A stretch of 64,000 nucleotides of DNA, taken from Megaleporinus macrocephalus. Taxonomy: Eukaryota > Chordata > Actinopteri > Characiformes > Anostomidae. The notes beneath the pieces are model-generated. The model searched no databases, was not told the origin of the DNA, and was given only the letters and a program-made list of their open reading frames with translations. The DNA lies in contig CM038719.1 in assembly GCA_021613375.1 (NCBI GenBank), positions 35,945,747 through 36,009,746 of the forward strand, given 5' to 3'. A program made the translations under genes and the position numbers. Below, in pieces: positions 1 to 11,845 of this stretch. Position 1 is the stretch's first letter. Each line of letters begins with the position of its first letter.

Positions 1-359
1 CTAGTCTTAAGGGAATGGTACACATCCGTTCCGTGTTTGTCTGTAGAAGCTGGAATTACAAACCTTCTGTAGCACATAGTTTTCAGAAAGCAGAGACATT
101 TGAGATTCAGCCTGTGTTTGATGCTGATTCTGATTGAAACACAGACATTTGAAGCATGTAAGACATTCAAGTGAAATATTCTAGACTTCATATTTCAGTT
201 TTGCAGTCAAACATATCATAACTACTTTAATTCAAGCCTGTTATAATCTTAGAGGCTTTAATGTAAGGAGGCAAATCCAAAAACCGTGTTAACATATAGT
301 CCAGAGTCAAAACCAGAAAGTAGCAAACAATAGTGAACAATAGCACACGGCCAGAACCA

Positions 360-540
360 GGAAGCAGGCAGATGTGATCCATCACACCCTGGACATCACC
401 TGTTCCAGTATCTTCCCTCAGGTCGACGTTTCAGCCAGTTGAGGATCAAGACCTCCAGACTTCAGAGAAGCTTCTTCCCACACGCGATCACACTCATGAA
501 CAGCTGAACATCACACACGACATTCTGGATACAGTCTACT
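360..540 (+). mobile_element. LINE 3' end fragment
   Basis: The sequence matches the tail of the LINE on the minus strand at 19966-20833: the end of the reverse-transcriptase ORF (the stretch that reads LPSGRRL in that copy) and the start of its 3' UTR. It leads directly into the 58-bp minisatellite, whose unit is the next stretch of the same UTR. Confidence 0.75.
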
Positions 541-1160
541 ACATACATCCATCTCCAGATGTTCTCTCACTGTTCTTTATCTGTACAGTCTTCTACATAC
601 ATACATCCATATCCAGATGTTCTCTCACTTTTCTTTATTTGTACAGTCTACTACATACATACATCTATATCCAGATGTTCTCTCACTCTTCTTTCTCTGT
701 ACAGTCTACTACATACATACATCCATATCCAGATGTTCTCTCACTCTTCTTTCTCTGTACAGTCTACTACATACATACATCCATATCCAGATGTTCTCTC
801 ACTCTTCTTTCTCTGTACAGTCTACTACATAAATCCATATCCAGATGTCCTCTCACTCTTCTTTATCTGTACAGTCTACTACATACATACATCCATATCC
901 AGATGTTCTCTCACTCTTCTTTCTCTGTACAGTCTACTACATACATACATCTAAATCCAGATGTTCTCTCACTCTTCTTTCTCTGTACAGTCTACTACAT
1001 ACATCCATATCCAGATGTTCTTTCACTCTTCTTTCTCTGTACAGTCTACTACATACATACATCCATATCCAGATGTTCTTTCACTCTTCTTTCTCTGTAC
1101 AGTCTACTACATACATACATCCAGATGTTCTCTCACTCTTCTTTCTCTGTACTGCACTTT
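540..1160 (+). repeat. 58-bp minisatellite from a LINE 3' UTR, about 11 copies
   Basis: The motif CAGATGTTCTCTCACT recurs at about 556, 614, 672, 730, 788, 842, 900, 958, 1012, 1070 and 1120. Units are 58 bp, with 54- and 50-bp variants caused by loss of CATA steps. The LINE at 20.3 kb carries a single copy of the unit, and the paralogous array at 33845 has six. The long ORFs through this array are by-products of the repeat. Confidence 0.9.
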
Positions 1161-1211
1161 TATTTAACTTTTATTACTTTTAACATATAACTCTGCACAT
1201 GTTCAGTTTAC

Positions 1212-1234
1212 AGGTGTGTCTGTGTGTGTATGTC

Positions 1235-1275
<41 letters not shown>

Positions 1276-1278
1276 CAC

Positions 1279-1309
<31 letters not shown>

Positions 1310-1330
1310 CACTGTGTGTGTGTGTGTGTT
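1212..1330. repeat. (GT)n microsatellite with ATGTCACT interruptions
   Basis: GT runs are interrupted twice by a short ATGTCACT-type segment. The same element, reversed, lies in the LINE 3' UTR at 20080-20115, so the microsatellite also seems to be LINE-derived. Confidence 0.85.
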
Positions 1331-1859
1331 AGAGAGTTTGCGTGTGGCCTTTGAACTTTTTTCTGGTGTTTAAATGCTTTTATGATTAACGGGTCAAAAC
1401 TGACCCATAAGACAATCTTTGTACTCTAGTGGTGTACAGCCCACATGGAAACATAAACAAAAACAAAGTATCACTTTTTCTAATGATGGGGTCTCTTTAG
1501 GAAAAGTCATACAATTTCAAATTGTAAAAAGATAGTTTAAGGTGTTTTTTACAGCTGAACATGGTAGCAGGTCAGTTTTGACCCGCAAGACAACACAAGG
1601 GTTAATGTTATGGCTGATCAGTGTATATGTGTATTTCATATGTAAGAACTTATATATAATAATAATATGCCCCATAAATATTACAAACTGATGTGAAGAA
1701 CCTATATCTTATAAATATGTATCACACATATTACAGCATTCTGATATAGAATATAATATATATATATATATTAGCCCACCAACCCAATATCATAACCCCC
1801 CCATATTAACATCCCCTCATATTAACTGTAGTTCTGCATTCACTCAGCTACACAGACGC

Positions 1860-2011
1860 AATAGAATGTTAGAATGTGAACTTCTGCCGCCACGTCATAA
1901 TCACTAAGGCGTACAGTGTGTGATGTCATAAAGAAGAAGATGTGTGAAGTTGTGCGTGTGGTCAGTTTCTGTTCAGTCTGAGTTGGAACATCGAGAAGGA
2001 TTACAGCAAAG
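1860..2011 (+). promoter_or_regulatory. Likely promoter and 5' UTR of the unknown gene, copy A
   Basis: The 150 bases before the start codon are nearly identical in both gene copies. They contain two cAMP-response-element-like half sites (CACGTCATAA and TGATGTCATAA). I see no convincing TATA box. The start context is GCAAAGATGA. Promoter function is inferred from position and conservation only. Confidence 0.35.
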
Positions 2012-5000
2012 ATGAGCTGCCTCTGGTATTGGTGCCGTAGAGGCAGCGACTCCAGCTCGGAGACAGAGGAGCGTCAGAGAGAAGTTAGTCTGAAAAAGAA
2101 AAAGAAAAGAGGAAAACGAAGGAGTGAGGACACAAGAAAGGACCAAAAGGCTGCAAAAGTGGAGGAGGAGGTGGCCGTTGTAGAGCCTCCAGCAGAAGAA
2201 CCAGCTGGAGGTCTACAAAGTGTCTCAGCTGAGACACTGGAGGAAACGCCACCTCCTCCTGAGAACATCATCTCCTCAGAGCCGACTGAAATGCCTCTGG
2301 AGGAGATATCAGCGGATGCTGAGCAGCCTCTGAGTGAGTAGATGAGATGTGATTGTAATTTACAATAAATACTAAATACTTTATAAAACAGACTGAATCA
2401 TTTAGAACAGGCTGTAGTTTGTAGTAGCTACTCAGTAATAACTGCTAAATTCATGGTAGAAGATGAAGATTTCACAGCAGGCCGTTATTATTCATTCATA
2501 TTAACAAACATTAGTTAATAAATAATTCACAGTAGTAATTACACAGTCCGCGAGTACCTAATAGGAGGAATTAAGTGGTAATGATTTATCCATTTCTCTG
2601 GTTGGTGAATTGACCAATCAGAAGAGAGTGGGTAAGTTGACAGTTAATCAGAACAGAGGAGGGGAGTTAACCAGTCACAACAGATTGGATGAGCTGACCA
2701 ATCAGAGCACACTGGTCCAATTGGGAGGTGGGGCTTAAAGACACAGGAGATTGACTACAGACAGATACATTATGATGAATATATTATGTTTTAAGAAGTA
2801 TGTTAATATATTTAAGTATAAAGTATGTAAATATATATTAGAGCAGAAACGAAAAATATAAATATGAATATTAATTAAGAGTGTAAATGATGAATCTATG
2901 GAGGGTAAGTAAAGTAAAGGAAATGATGATAAAAGCACAACTGGTTTGAAATCCTATTAGTTTTAGTGTTTATTTATTTTAAATGTAATTTACCAGATAA
3001 TGAGACGGAGACCGGCTAATGAAGTTTATAAATAAACATTCTGCTTGATGTCTCTAGAAGAACATTCGGACATAGAAGCTGAGCCCACCCTCCAGCTACA
3101 CCTGGCTGAGCAGGGCAGCACTGATCCCCTGAGTAAGTCAAGTAAACCATTACTAGATAAAATGATTATTATGAAACCGCTGCTGTTATTAGTCATTTAT
3201 AAGCTGTTAACACTCATGTTATTAGTCATGAATAGGTTGTTTTGGTCTGATATGAGTAATAACAGCAGAAGATTCACCTTCGGTGCTGAAAATCAGTTTG
3301 CAGCTATTAAAGAACTCAGACTCGTTTTACTAAGTGAATCTAGATTTGTCCAGTTTTTGGGTGAATAACACAAACATGATGGTCAGATTGAACCACAGTG
3401 ATGGATTTGGACAGCGGTTAATGTTTCTTCATGTCACAGCAGGAGAGGAGCTCCAGACAGGAGGCGAGCTTCAGACAGCAGTAGAGCTCGCTGAAAAGCT
3501 GATTGCTCCTGCTGTCGAGCAGCTCGCCCTGGAGGAGCTTCCGGCTCGCATTGAGCCACTTCAGGGTGAGTAAAGGAACCAGATCTCAGGTTCTATAACA
3601 GAAGCACATCTGTTTACATGAACAAGCACTCTTCTTAAACATATAGGTTCTTACAGGGTTCTTGGGTTAGATATACAGCTCTGGAGAAAAGCTTTAATTG
3701 GTATACAAGGTTCTTCATCTTTCTTTAAAGCAACCTCCAATAAGATGTTCTTTAGGGAACGCATAGTGGTTCTTCTATGGCATCGTTCAAGAAGAAAGAA
3801 TACTCATACTTCAGTATTAGCACTTTGGAAGACATCAGATGTAATACAGTGTTCAGGTACTTTACTGAATGATCTGCTGAAACTCTACAGGCTGTATTAG
3901 TGTAATACAGTGTTCAGGTACTTTACTGAATGATCTGCTGAGAGTCTACAGGCTTTATTAGTGTAATACAGTGTTCAGGTACTTTACTGAATGATCTGCT
4001 GAGACTCTACAGGCTTTATTAATGTAATACAGTGTTCAAGTACTTTACTGAATGATCTGCTGAGAGTCTACAGGCTTTATTAATGTAATACAGTGTTCAA
4101 GTACTTTACTGAATGATCTGCTGAGAGTCTACAGGCTTTATTAGTGTAATACAGTGTTCAGGTACTTTACTGAATGATCTGCTGAGAGTCTACAGGCTTT
4201 ATTAGTGTAATACAGTGTTCAGGTACTTTGCTGAATGATCTGCTGAGACTCTACAGGCTTTATTAGTGTAATACAGTGTTCAAGTACTTTACTGAATGAT
4301 CTGCTGAGAGTCTACAGGCTTTATTAGTATAATACAGTGTTCAGGTACTTTACTGAATGATCTGCTGAGACTCTACAGGCTTTATTAGTGTAATACAGTG
4401 TTCAGGTACTTTACTGAATGATCTGCTGAGAGTCTACAGGCTTTATTAGTGTAATACAGTGTTCAAGTACTTTACTGAATGATCTGCTGAGAGTCTACAG
4501 TATTTATTAGTGTTATACAGTGTTCAGGTACTTTACTGAATGATCTGCTGAAACTCTACAGGCTTTATTAGTGTAATACAGTGTTCAGGTACTTTACTAA
4601 ATAATCTCCTGAGACTCTACAGGCTTTATTAGTGTAATACAGTGTTCAGGTGTTTTACTGAATGATCTGCTGAGACTAGACCCACCCCTTGTTCTACACT
4701 GGCACGTGTGTGTTTCCACTATTGAGCAGTGATCTTTGGAGTCAGGGTTAGTTTCCCAGCAGACACAGCTTATCACGCCGCGGATCGGTTTCTTATAAGC
4801 TCTCCTAAACTGCAGCTAGATCCTCAGATCCATAGAGAAATATATTCAGTTTGGTGGAGGTCAGTCCCTCAGATATTGGTATAAGGTCTTGTGTAAAAAT
4901 AAAGAATTAATGAAATACATCATAATTAATTCTTAATTAAAAGCACATCTGGTGTGAGTGGTTGAGTTGATCAATCAGAACAGAGGGGGGGAGTTAACCA

Positions 5001-8000
5001 ATCAAAACAGATTGGATGATCTAATAAATCAGAGCACACTGTTCCAATTGGGAGGCGGGGCTTAAAGACAGAGGAGTTCTAACATAGTGTTTCAGACAGA
5101 AGATGAATACAGACAGATACATTATGAGAAATATATTATGTTTTAAGAAGTATGTAAATGTATGTAAGTATAAAGTATGTAAATATATTTGAGCAGAACC
5201 CCAAAATAAAAATATGAATATTAATTACGAGTGTAAATGATGAATCTATGGAGGGTAAGTAAAGTAAAGGAAATGATGATAAAAGCACAACTGATTTGAA
5301 ATCCTGTTAGTTTAATGTTTATTTAATTTTTTATTTAATTTAACAGATAATGAGACGGAGACCTTAATGGCGGCTAATGAAGTTTATTAATAAACATTCT
5401 GCTTGATGTCTCTAGAAGGACAATCGGACACAGAAGCTCAGACCACGGTCCAGCTACACCTGGCTGAGCAGAGCTGCATTGATTCCATGAGTAAGTCAAA
5501 TAAATCATTACTAGATAAAATAATTATTATTAAACCGCTGCTGTTATTAGTCATTTATAAGATGTTAACACTCATGTTATTAATCATGAATAGGCTGTTT
5601 TGGTCTGATATGAGTAATAACAGCAGAAGATTCACCTTCGGTGATGAATATCAGTTTGCAGCTATTAAAGAACTCAGACTCGTTTTACTAAGTGAATCTA
5701 GATTTGTCAAGTTTTTGGGTGAATAACACAAACATGATGGTCAGATTGAACCACAGTGATGGATTTGAACAGCTGTTGATGTTTCTTCATGTCACAGCAG
5801 GAGAGGAGCTCCAGACAGGAGGCGAGCTCCAGACAGCAGTAGAGCTCGCTGAAAAGCTGATTGCTCCTGCTGTCGAGCAGCTCGCCCTGGAAGAGCTTCC
5901 GGCTCGCATTGAGCCACTTCAGGGTGAGTGAAGGAACCAGATCTCAAGTTCTATAGCAGAAATAAGTTCTTACAGGGTTCTTGGGTTAGATATACAGCTC
6001 TGGAGAAAAACTTTCATTGGTATACAAGGTTTTTCATCTTTCTTTAAAGCGACCTCCAATAAGATGTTCTTTAGGGAATGCATAGTGGTTCTTCTATGGT
6101 ATCGTTCAAGAAGAAAGAATATTCATACTTCAGTATTAGCACTTTGGAAGACATCAGATGTAAAACAGTGTTTAGGTACTTTACTGAATGATCTGCTGAA
6201 ACTCTACAGGCTTTATTAGTGTAATACAGTGTTCAGGTACTTTACTGAATGATCTGCTGAAACTCTACAGGCTTTATTAGTGTAATACAGTGTTCAGGTA
6301 CTTTACTGAATGATCTGCTGAAACTCTACAGGCTTTATTAGTGTAATACAGTGTTCAAGTACTTTTCTAAATGATCTGCTGAAACTCTATAGGCTTTATT
6401 AGTGTAATACAGTGTTCAGGTACTTTACTGAATGATCTGCTAAAACTCTACAGGCTTTATTAGTTTAATACAGTGTTCAGGTACTTTACTCAATGATCTG
6501 CTGAAACTCTACAGGCTTTATTAGTGTAATACAGTGTTCAGGTACTTTACTAAATAATCTCCTGAGACTCTACAGGCTTTATTAGTGTAATACAGTGTTC
6601 AGGTACTTTATTGAATGATCTGCTGAAACTCTACAGGCTTTATTAGTGTAATACAGTGTTCAGGTTTTTACTGAATGATCTGCTGAGACTCTACAGGCTT
6701 TATTAGTGTAATACAGGGTTCAGGTACTTTACTGAATGATCTGCTGAAACTCTACAGGCTTTATTAGTGTAATACAGTGTTCAGGGGTTTTACTGAATGA
6801 TCTGCTGAAACTAGACCCACCCCTTGTTCTACACTGGCACGTGTGTGTTTCCACTATTGAGCAGTTATCTTTGGAGTCAGGGTTAGTCTTCAGCAGACAC
6901 AGCTTATCACGCCGCGGATCGGTTTCTTATAAGCTCTCCTAAACTGCAGCTAGATCCTCAGATCCATAGAGAAATATATTCAGTTTAGTTGAGGTCAATC
7001 TCTCAGATATTGGTATAAGGTCCTGTGTAAAAATAAAGAATTAATGAAATAATCATAATTAAATCTTAATTAAAGAAGAGTCCACTAGCATGCACATACA
7101 GATGTCTTGATGATAAAAGCACAACTGGTTTAAGTGGTTGAGTTGACCAATCAGAAATGAGGGGGGAGTTAGGCAGTCACAACAGATTGGATGAGCTGAC
7201 CAATCAGAGCACACTGGTCCAATTGGGAGGCACATCTTAAAGACACAGGAGGTCTAACAGAGTGTTTCAGACAGAGGATAAATACAGACAGATACATTAT
7301 GAGAAATATATTATGTTTTATGAAGTATGTAAATATATGTAAGTGTAAAGTATGTAAATATATATTAGAGCAGAACCCCAAAATAAAAATATGAATATTA
7401 ATTAAGAGTGTAAATGATGAATTTATGGAGGGTAAGTAAAGGAAAGGAAATGATAATAAAAGCACAACTGGTTTGAAATCCTGATAGTTTTATTGTTTAT
7501 TTAATTTTTAATTCAATTTAGCTGATAATGAGACGGACACCTTAATGGCGGCTAATGAAGTTTATTAATAAACATTCTGCTTGATGTCTCTAGAAGGACA
7601 GTCAGACATGGAAGCTGAGCCCACCGTCCAGCTACACCTGGCTGAGCAGAGCAGCACTGATCCCCTGAGTAAGTCAAGTAAATCATTACTAGATAAAATG
7701 ACTATTATTAAACAGCTGCTTTTATTACTCATTTATAAACAGTTAACACTCGTTATTAATCATGAATAGGCTGTTTTGGTCTGATATGAGTAATAACAGC
7801 AGAAGATTCACCTTCGGTGCTGAAAATCAGTTTGCAGCTATTAAAGAACTCAGACTCGTTTTACTAAGTGAATGTAGATTTGTCCAGTTTTTGGGTGAAT
7901 AACACAAACATGATGGTCAGATTGAACCACAGTGATGGATTTGAACAGCTGTTGATGTTTCTTCATGTCACAGCAGGAGAGGAGCTCCAGACAGGAGGCG

Positions 8001-9002
8001 AGCTCCCGACAGCAGTAGAGCTCGCTGAAAAGCTGATTGCTCCTGCTGTCGAGCAGCTCGCCCTGGAGGAGCTTCCGGCTCACATTACGCTTCAGGGTGA
8101 GTAAAGGAACCAGATCTCAGGTTCTATAGCAGTAGAATCTTCAGTATTAGCACTTTGGAAGACATCAGATTCCATCATCAGTACATATATACATTTTTAT
8201 TGAACAGAAAATTATTCTTATTGCAGACGAAGATGCTGCTGTAGCTCCAAAGGAAGTGCCCGCTGAATGTCTTAACATCTTGGTTGAAACAAATGACATC
8301 ACCAATCACCAACCTGTGGGTGAGTAATGACAATAAAACACTGCTGTTCACAAAACACAAAGCTGGATTACAGCACACAACCAGACTGAACATTCTCCAG
8401 TAGTTTCAGCCTCGATATCAGTGTTGAAGATGTTTTTCAGCTGAACCCACTGAAATAATAGATTCACCTGAAAAACTCTGCTCAGTAAATCTGACTTCCA
8501 GAAAGTCTCATTACAGATTCTTTTCATTTTGTTCCCCAGCGGATGTCAAAGACCTGAACATCGAAGGAGCTGGACCACAGCATAAAAAAAAGACCAGAAG
8601 GGGAACCAGAGGCCGAGGCAGAAGAATTAACTATAAGAAGGAGAAAGAAAGAGGAGAGGACCTGAGACTGGAAACAACAGCAGAGGATCAGCAGGTACAG
8701 GGTTCATCATTCAGCTCTAGTCATGTTCCCTATAGTGCTTTTGTATTGCAGCTGGTATGTAGTAGATGTTGTTACTGGTGTTGTTGCATCTGATGCTTCT
8801 TTAAAGCAACTCTTCACATGAAAAGGGTTCTTAACATTTCTTACTGTTGTTTTAGGGAGCCGTCAATGAAGGTCAGGAAAGAAATTGGTACGGCGATGAG
8901 TGGCAGGCCTCTGGTTCCCAACAACATCAGGCAAATAGTAGACCAAAGTCTTTGTTCAACAACAGAATGCACCGGAACAGAGCAATAAACAATGATAAAT
9001 AA
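2012..9002 (+). CDS. Unknown 10-exon gene with internal exon-pair repeats, copy A
   Basis: I do not recognise this family. Exons: 2012-2333, 3058-3132, 3440-3565, 5416-5490, 5798-5923, 7594-7668, 7974-8096, 8227-8319, 8540-8694 and 8856-9002. All junctions are GT/AG. Exons 2-8 are phase 1 at both ends, and the total is 1317 nt, exactly 438 codons plus stop. The N-terminus (MSCLWYWCRRGSDSS) is followed by a Lys/Arg block (KKKKKRGKRR) and an acidic Pro/Glu tract. Three repeats of a 25-residue exon plus a 41-42-residue exon follow (EAEPTLQLHLAEQ; ELQTAVELAEKLIAPAVEQL). Exon 9 is basic (KKKTRRGTRGRGRR) and exon 10 holds NWYGDEWQASG. There is no signal peptide or obvious membrane segment. The basic RG-rich part could bind nucleic acid, but this is inference. 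An AATAAA signal lies at 9106-9111. Confidence 0.8.
3840..4677. repeat. 61-bp minisatellite array, about 14 copies
   Basis: The unit contains GTGTAATACAGTGTTCAGG and CTGAATGATCTGCTGA, with point variants. It lies in the intron after exon 3 of gene copy A. The array ends in a shared CTAGACCCACCCCTTG boundary found at most sister arrays. Confidence 0.95.
6163..6812. repeat. 61-bp minisatellite array, about 11 copies
   Basis: Same unit and same terminal boundary as the array at 3840. It lies in the intron after exon 5 of gene copy A, with independent point variants and one copy shortened by about two bases near 6665. Confidence 0.95.
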
Positions 9003-9193
9003 TAACACACAAACAAACACACTTACAATCACATGTACACATAATCACATACACACACAACCACATACACACATATCACATACACACACAAACAGACAAC
9101 AAGCAAATAAAAAAAAACAAAAAAAAACAACAAAATCAACAAAAAATAATTAAAAATAACTCTAAGCATCCTTAAAAAAGCTTTTTGTTCTTT

Positions 9194-9668
9194 ATTAGTG
9201 TAATACAGTGTTCAGGTACTTTACTGAATGATCTGCTGAAACTCTACAGGCTTTATTAGTGTAATACAGTGTTCAGGTACTTTACTGAATGATCTGCTGA
9301 AACTCTACAGGCTTTATTAGTGTAATACAGTGTTCAGGTACTTTACTGAATGATCTGCTGAAATTCTGCAGGCTTTATTAGTGTAATACAGTGTTCAGGT
9401 ACTTTACTGAATGATCTGCTGAAAATCTACAGGTTTTATTAGTGTAATACAGTGTTCAGGTGTTTTACTGAATGATATGCTGAAACTCTACAGGCTTTAT
9501 TAGTGTAATACAGTGTTCAGGTGTTTTACTGAATGATCTGCTGAAACTCTACAGGCTTTATTAGTGTAATACAGTGTTCAGGTACTTTACTGAATGATCT
9601 GCTGAGACTCTACAGGCTTTATTAGTGTAATACAGTGTTCAGGTGTTTTACTGAATGATCTGCTGAAA
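9194..9668. repeat. 61-bp minisatellite array, about 8 copies, 3' of gene copy A
   Basis: Same unit as the intronic arrays, placed after the poly(A) region of the gene. This suggests the exon-pair unit once extended further or that its tail was duplicated alone. Confidence 0.95.
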
Positions 9669-9996
9669 CTAGACCCACCCCTTGCTCTGCACTGGCACGT
9701 GTGTGTTTCCACTATTGAGCAGTGATCTTTGGAGTCAGGGTTAGTCTCCCAGCAGACACAGCTTATCACGCCGCGGATCGGTTTCTTATACGCTCTCCTA
9801 AACTGCAGCTAGATCCTCAGATCCATAGAGAAATATATTCAGTTTGGTTGAGGTCAATCTCTCAGATATTGGTATAAGGACCTGTGTAAAAATAAAGAAT
9901 GAATGAAATAAATCATAATTAATTCTTAATTAAAGAAGAGTCTGCTAGCGTGCACATACAGATCTGGACACACAGCAGAGGAGCGTCTGAAATAAG

Positions 9997-10221
9997 ATGG
10001 TAAGCTCCTCCAGTTACATAAGGTATGGTGACAGTGACACAAGCACAACTTTCATGACCAACACTGAGACTGAGCTGAAAGAAAGTGACCACATTGAACC
10101 TGACCCAACAATGTTCGAGCAGATCACACAGGCTGCAGGTTGGTCGTTGGAAGAATGGGCAATTGGTCAACAGCAGGAGCGCTGGAGCTGTACGCGTGTA
10201 AGGAGGTATGAGAGTATGTGA
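9997..10221 (+). other. Unidentified ORF or possible exon
   Basis: An open frame of 74 codons (MVSSSSYIRYGDSD start, with EPDPTMFEQITQAAGW further on) lies between the last 61-bp array and the GT-rich satellite. A donor-like CGTGTAAGG follows the QQERW segment. The paralog near 42197 keeps most of the DNA but has lost bases and then diverges. It could be an exon of another gene or non-coding sequence. No family is recognised. Confidence 0.25.
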
Positions 10222-11430
10222 GAGTGTATGAGGTTAAGAGGGTAAATGTAGAGTATGCGTGTGAGGGGGGTATGAAAGTATGTGTGTAAACGGGTTTGAG
10301 AGTATGTGAGAGTGTATGAGGTTAAGAGGGTTAATGTAGAGTATGTGTGTGTGAGTGCAGAGTATGTGGGAAGAGTATGTGTGAGAGTGTAGAGTATTAG
10401 TCTAAGGAGGTATGAGAGTACACATGTAAGGGGGTATGAGAGTATGTGTGCAAATGTGGAGTATGTGCGTAAAGTATGTGTGAGTGTAAAGTATGTATGT
10501 GAGTGTAGATTATGTGTGTAGAGTATGTGTGTTTGAGTAGAATACATGTGTAGTGTATATGTGGGAGTGGAGAGTATGTGTGTGTACATGTAGAGTATGT
10601 CTGTAGAGTATGTGTGTGTGAGTGTAGAGTATGTGTGTAGAGTCTATGTGTGAGTATAGAGTATGTGTGTAAAATATGTGTGTGAGTTTAGAGTATGTGT
10701 CAGTGTAGAGTATGTGTGTAGAGTCTATGTGTGAGTGTAGAGTATGAGTGTGTGAGTGTAGAGTATGTGTGTAGAGTCTATGTGTGAGTGTACAGTATGA
10801 GTGTGTGAGTGTAGAGTATGTGTGAGTGTAGAGTATGAGTGTGTGAGTGTAGAGTATTTGTGTGTGAGTGTATAGTATGTGTGTGTGAGTGTAGAGTATG
10901 TGTGTAAAGTATGTGTGTAGAGTATATGTGTGAGTGCATAGCATGTGTGTGAGTGTAGAGTATGTGTGTAGAGTATATGTGTGAGTGTAGAGTATGTGTG
11001 TAGAGTGTGTGAGTGTAGAGTATGTGTGTAGAGTCTATGTGTGAGTGTAGAGTATGTGCGTAGAGTCTATGTGTGAGTGTAGAGTATGTGCGTAGAGTCT
11101 GTGTGTGTGAGTGTAGATTATGTGTGTGTGAATATAGAGTGTAGAGTATGTGTATAGACTATGTGTGTGTGAGTGTAGAGTATGCGTGTGTGAATATAGA
11201 GTGTAGAGTATGTTTGTGTAAGTATAGAGTGTAGAGTAAGTGTGTGTGAGTGTAGAGTATGTGTGTACAGTATATGTGTCAGTGTAGAGTATGTGTATGT
11301 GAGTGTAGAGTATGTGTTTAGAGTGTGTGAGTGTAGAGTATGTGCGTAGAGTATGTGTGAGTGAATATAGAGTGTAGAGTATGTTTGTGTGTGTACAGTA
11401 TGTGTGTGAGTGTAGAGTGTAGAATATGAG
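10204..11430. repeat. Degenerate GT-rich satellite, about 1.2 kb
   Basis: Variable steps of GTGTGAGTGTAGAGTATGTG and GTGTAGAGTCTATGTGTGAG are shuffled without a fixed period. The two long minus-strand ORFs here (rich in Thr, His, Leu, Tyr) follow from the repeat and are not genes. Confidence 0.9.
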
Positions 11431-11748
11431 TCTGATTCAGATTCTGATTCTGAACAAGTTCATCAGAAAGTTCTTAATCTTAAGCCATCTTGTAGCAACA
11501 CTGGCTTTTATTCTCTTTCTGTGACTCTAAGAACCAACCAGCAATGCTTTCACTAAAGTAAGCAGGACTATAAAGACCTATAGTTTATATCAAATTTCAC
11601 ACAATTCTATAATGTATTCATTCATTCATCATCTAAGCTGATTTTACTCCTGACTTGCAGGGCTGCTGGACCATATCCCAGCACTCATTATCTCTTATGA
11701 ACCTCTCAGTGCATAGATTGCTAAAAGTTAAAGTGTATTTTGATGTTC
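11430..11748. other. No feature recognised
   Basis: Between the satellite and the V01 downstream region I see no coding, RNA or repeat signature. Confidence 0.5.
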
Positions 11749-11764
11749 TAGCGCCTCCTGCTGG
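11749..11764 (-). promoter_or_regulatory. CTCF-like motif 3' of V01
   Basis: The plus strand reads TAGCGCCTCCTGCTGG, so the V coding strand reads CCAGCAGGAGGCGCTA, close to the vertebrate CTCF core (CCASYAGRKGGCR). It lies 42 bp beyond the V01 nonamer. Binding is predicted only. Confidence 0.55.
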
Positions 11765-11845
11765 TTCATATTTAAACTCACTTCACTTGTTTTAACCACT
11801 CTGCTGAGTTTTTGTACAGCTGGTTCATATGTTTGCACCACTGTG

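Larger units (their letters stand above)
3058..8096 (+). repeat. Three tandem exon-pair units in gene copy A
   Basis: Units start at exons 3058, 5416 and 7594, with periods of 2358 and 2178 bp. Each contains the 75-bp exon, a roughly 305-bp intron and the 123-126-bp exon. The first two units then carry a 61-bp minisatellite and a conserved tail with a GCCGCGGATCGGTTTCTTAT segment. Because both exons are symmetric (phase 1-1), units can be gained or lost without shifting the frame. Confidence 0.85.
1..10128. repeat. Segmental duplication, copy 1
   Basis: This block is collinear with 33294-42325. Both copies contain, in order: a shared unique stretch, a LINE 3' end, the 58-bp minisatellite, a GT repeat, the ten exons of the unknown gene with their 61-bp arrays, and a small ORF scrap near 10.0 kb. 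Introns I compared by eye differ by roughly 2 percent. The left end may continue beyond the window. The copies differ in array lengths and in a long AT run present only in copy 2. Confidence 0.9.

Noticed and set aside
559..1190. Overlapping ORFs of up to 183 codons with FSHSS and CTVYYIH repeats
   Set aside because: They arise from the 58-bp minisatellite being open in several frames. No start, splice or codon evidence supports a gene.
2074..2271. Minus-strand ORF opposite exon 1 of the unknown gene
   Set aside because: Antisense shadow of a low-complexity exon. The plus-strand splice model explains the sequence.
3840..4677. CRISPR-like regular repeats (61-, 58-, 48- and 36-bp arrays)
   Set aside because: Head-to-tail repeats with no unique spacers, in a vertebrate locus. 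They are minisatellites.
10167..10944. Long minus-strand ORFs rich in His, Thr, Tyr and Leu
   Set aside because: By-products of the GT-rich satellite.
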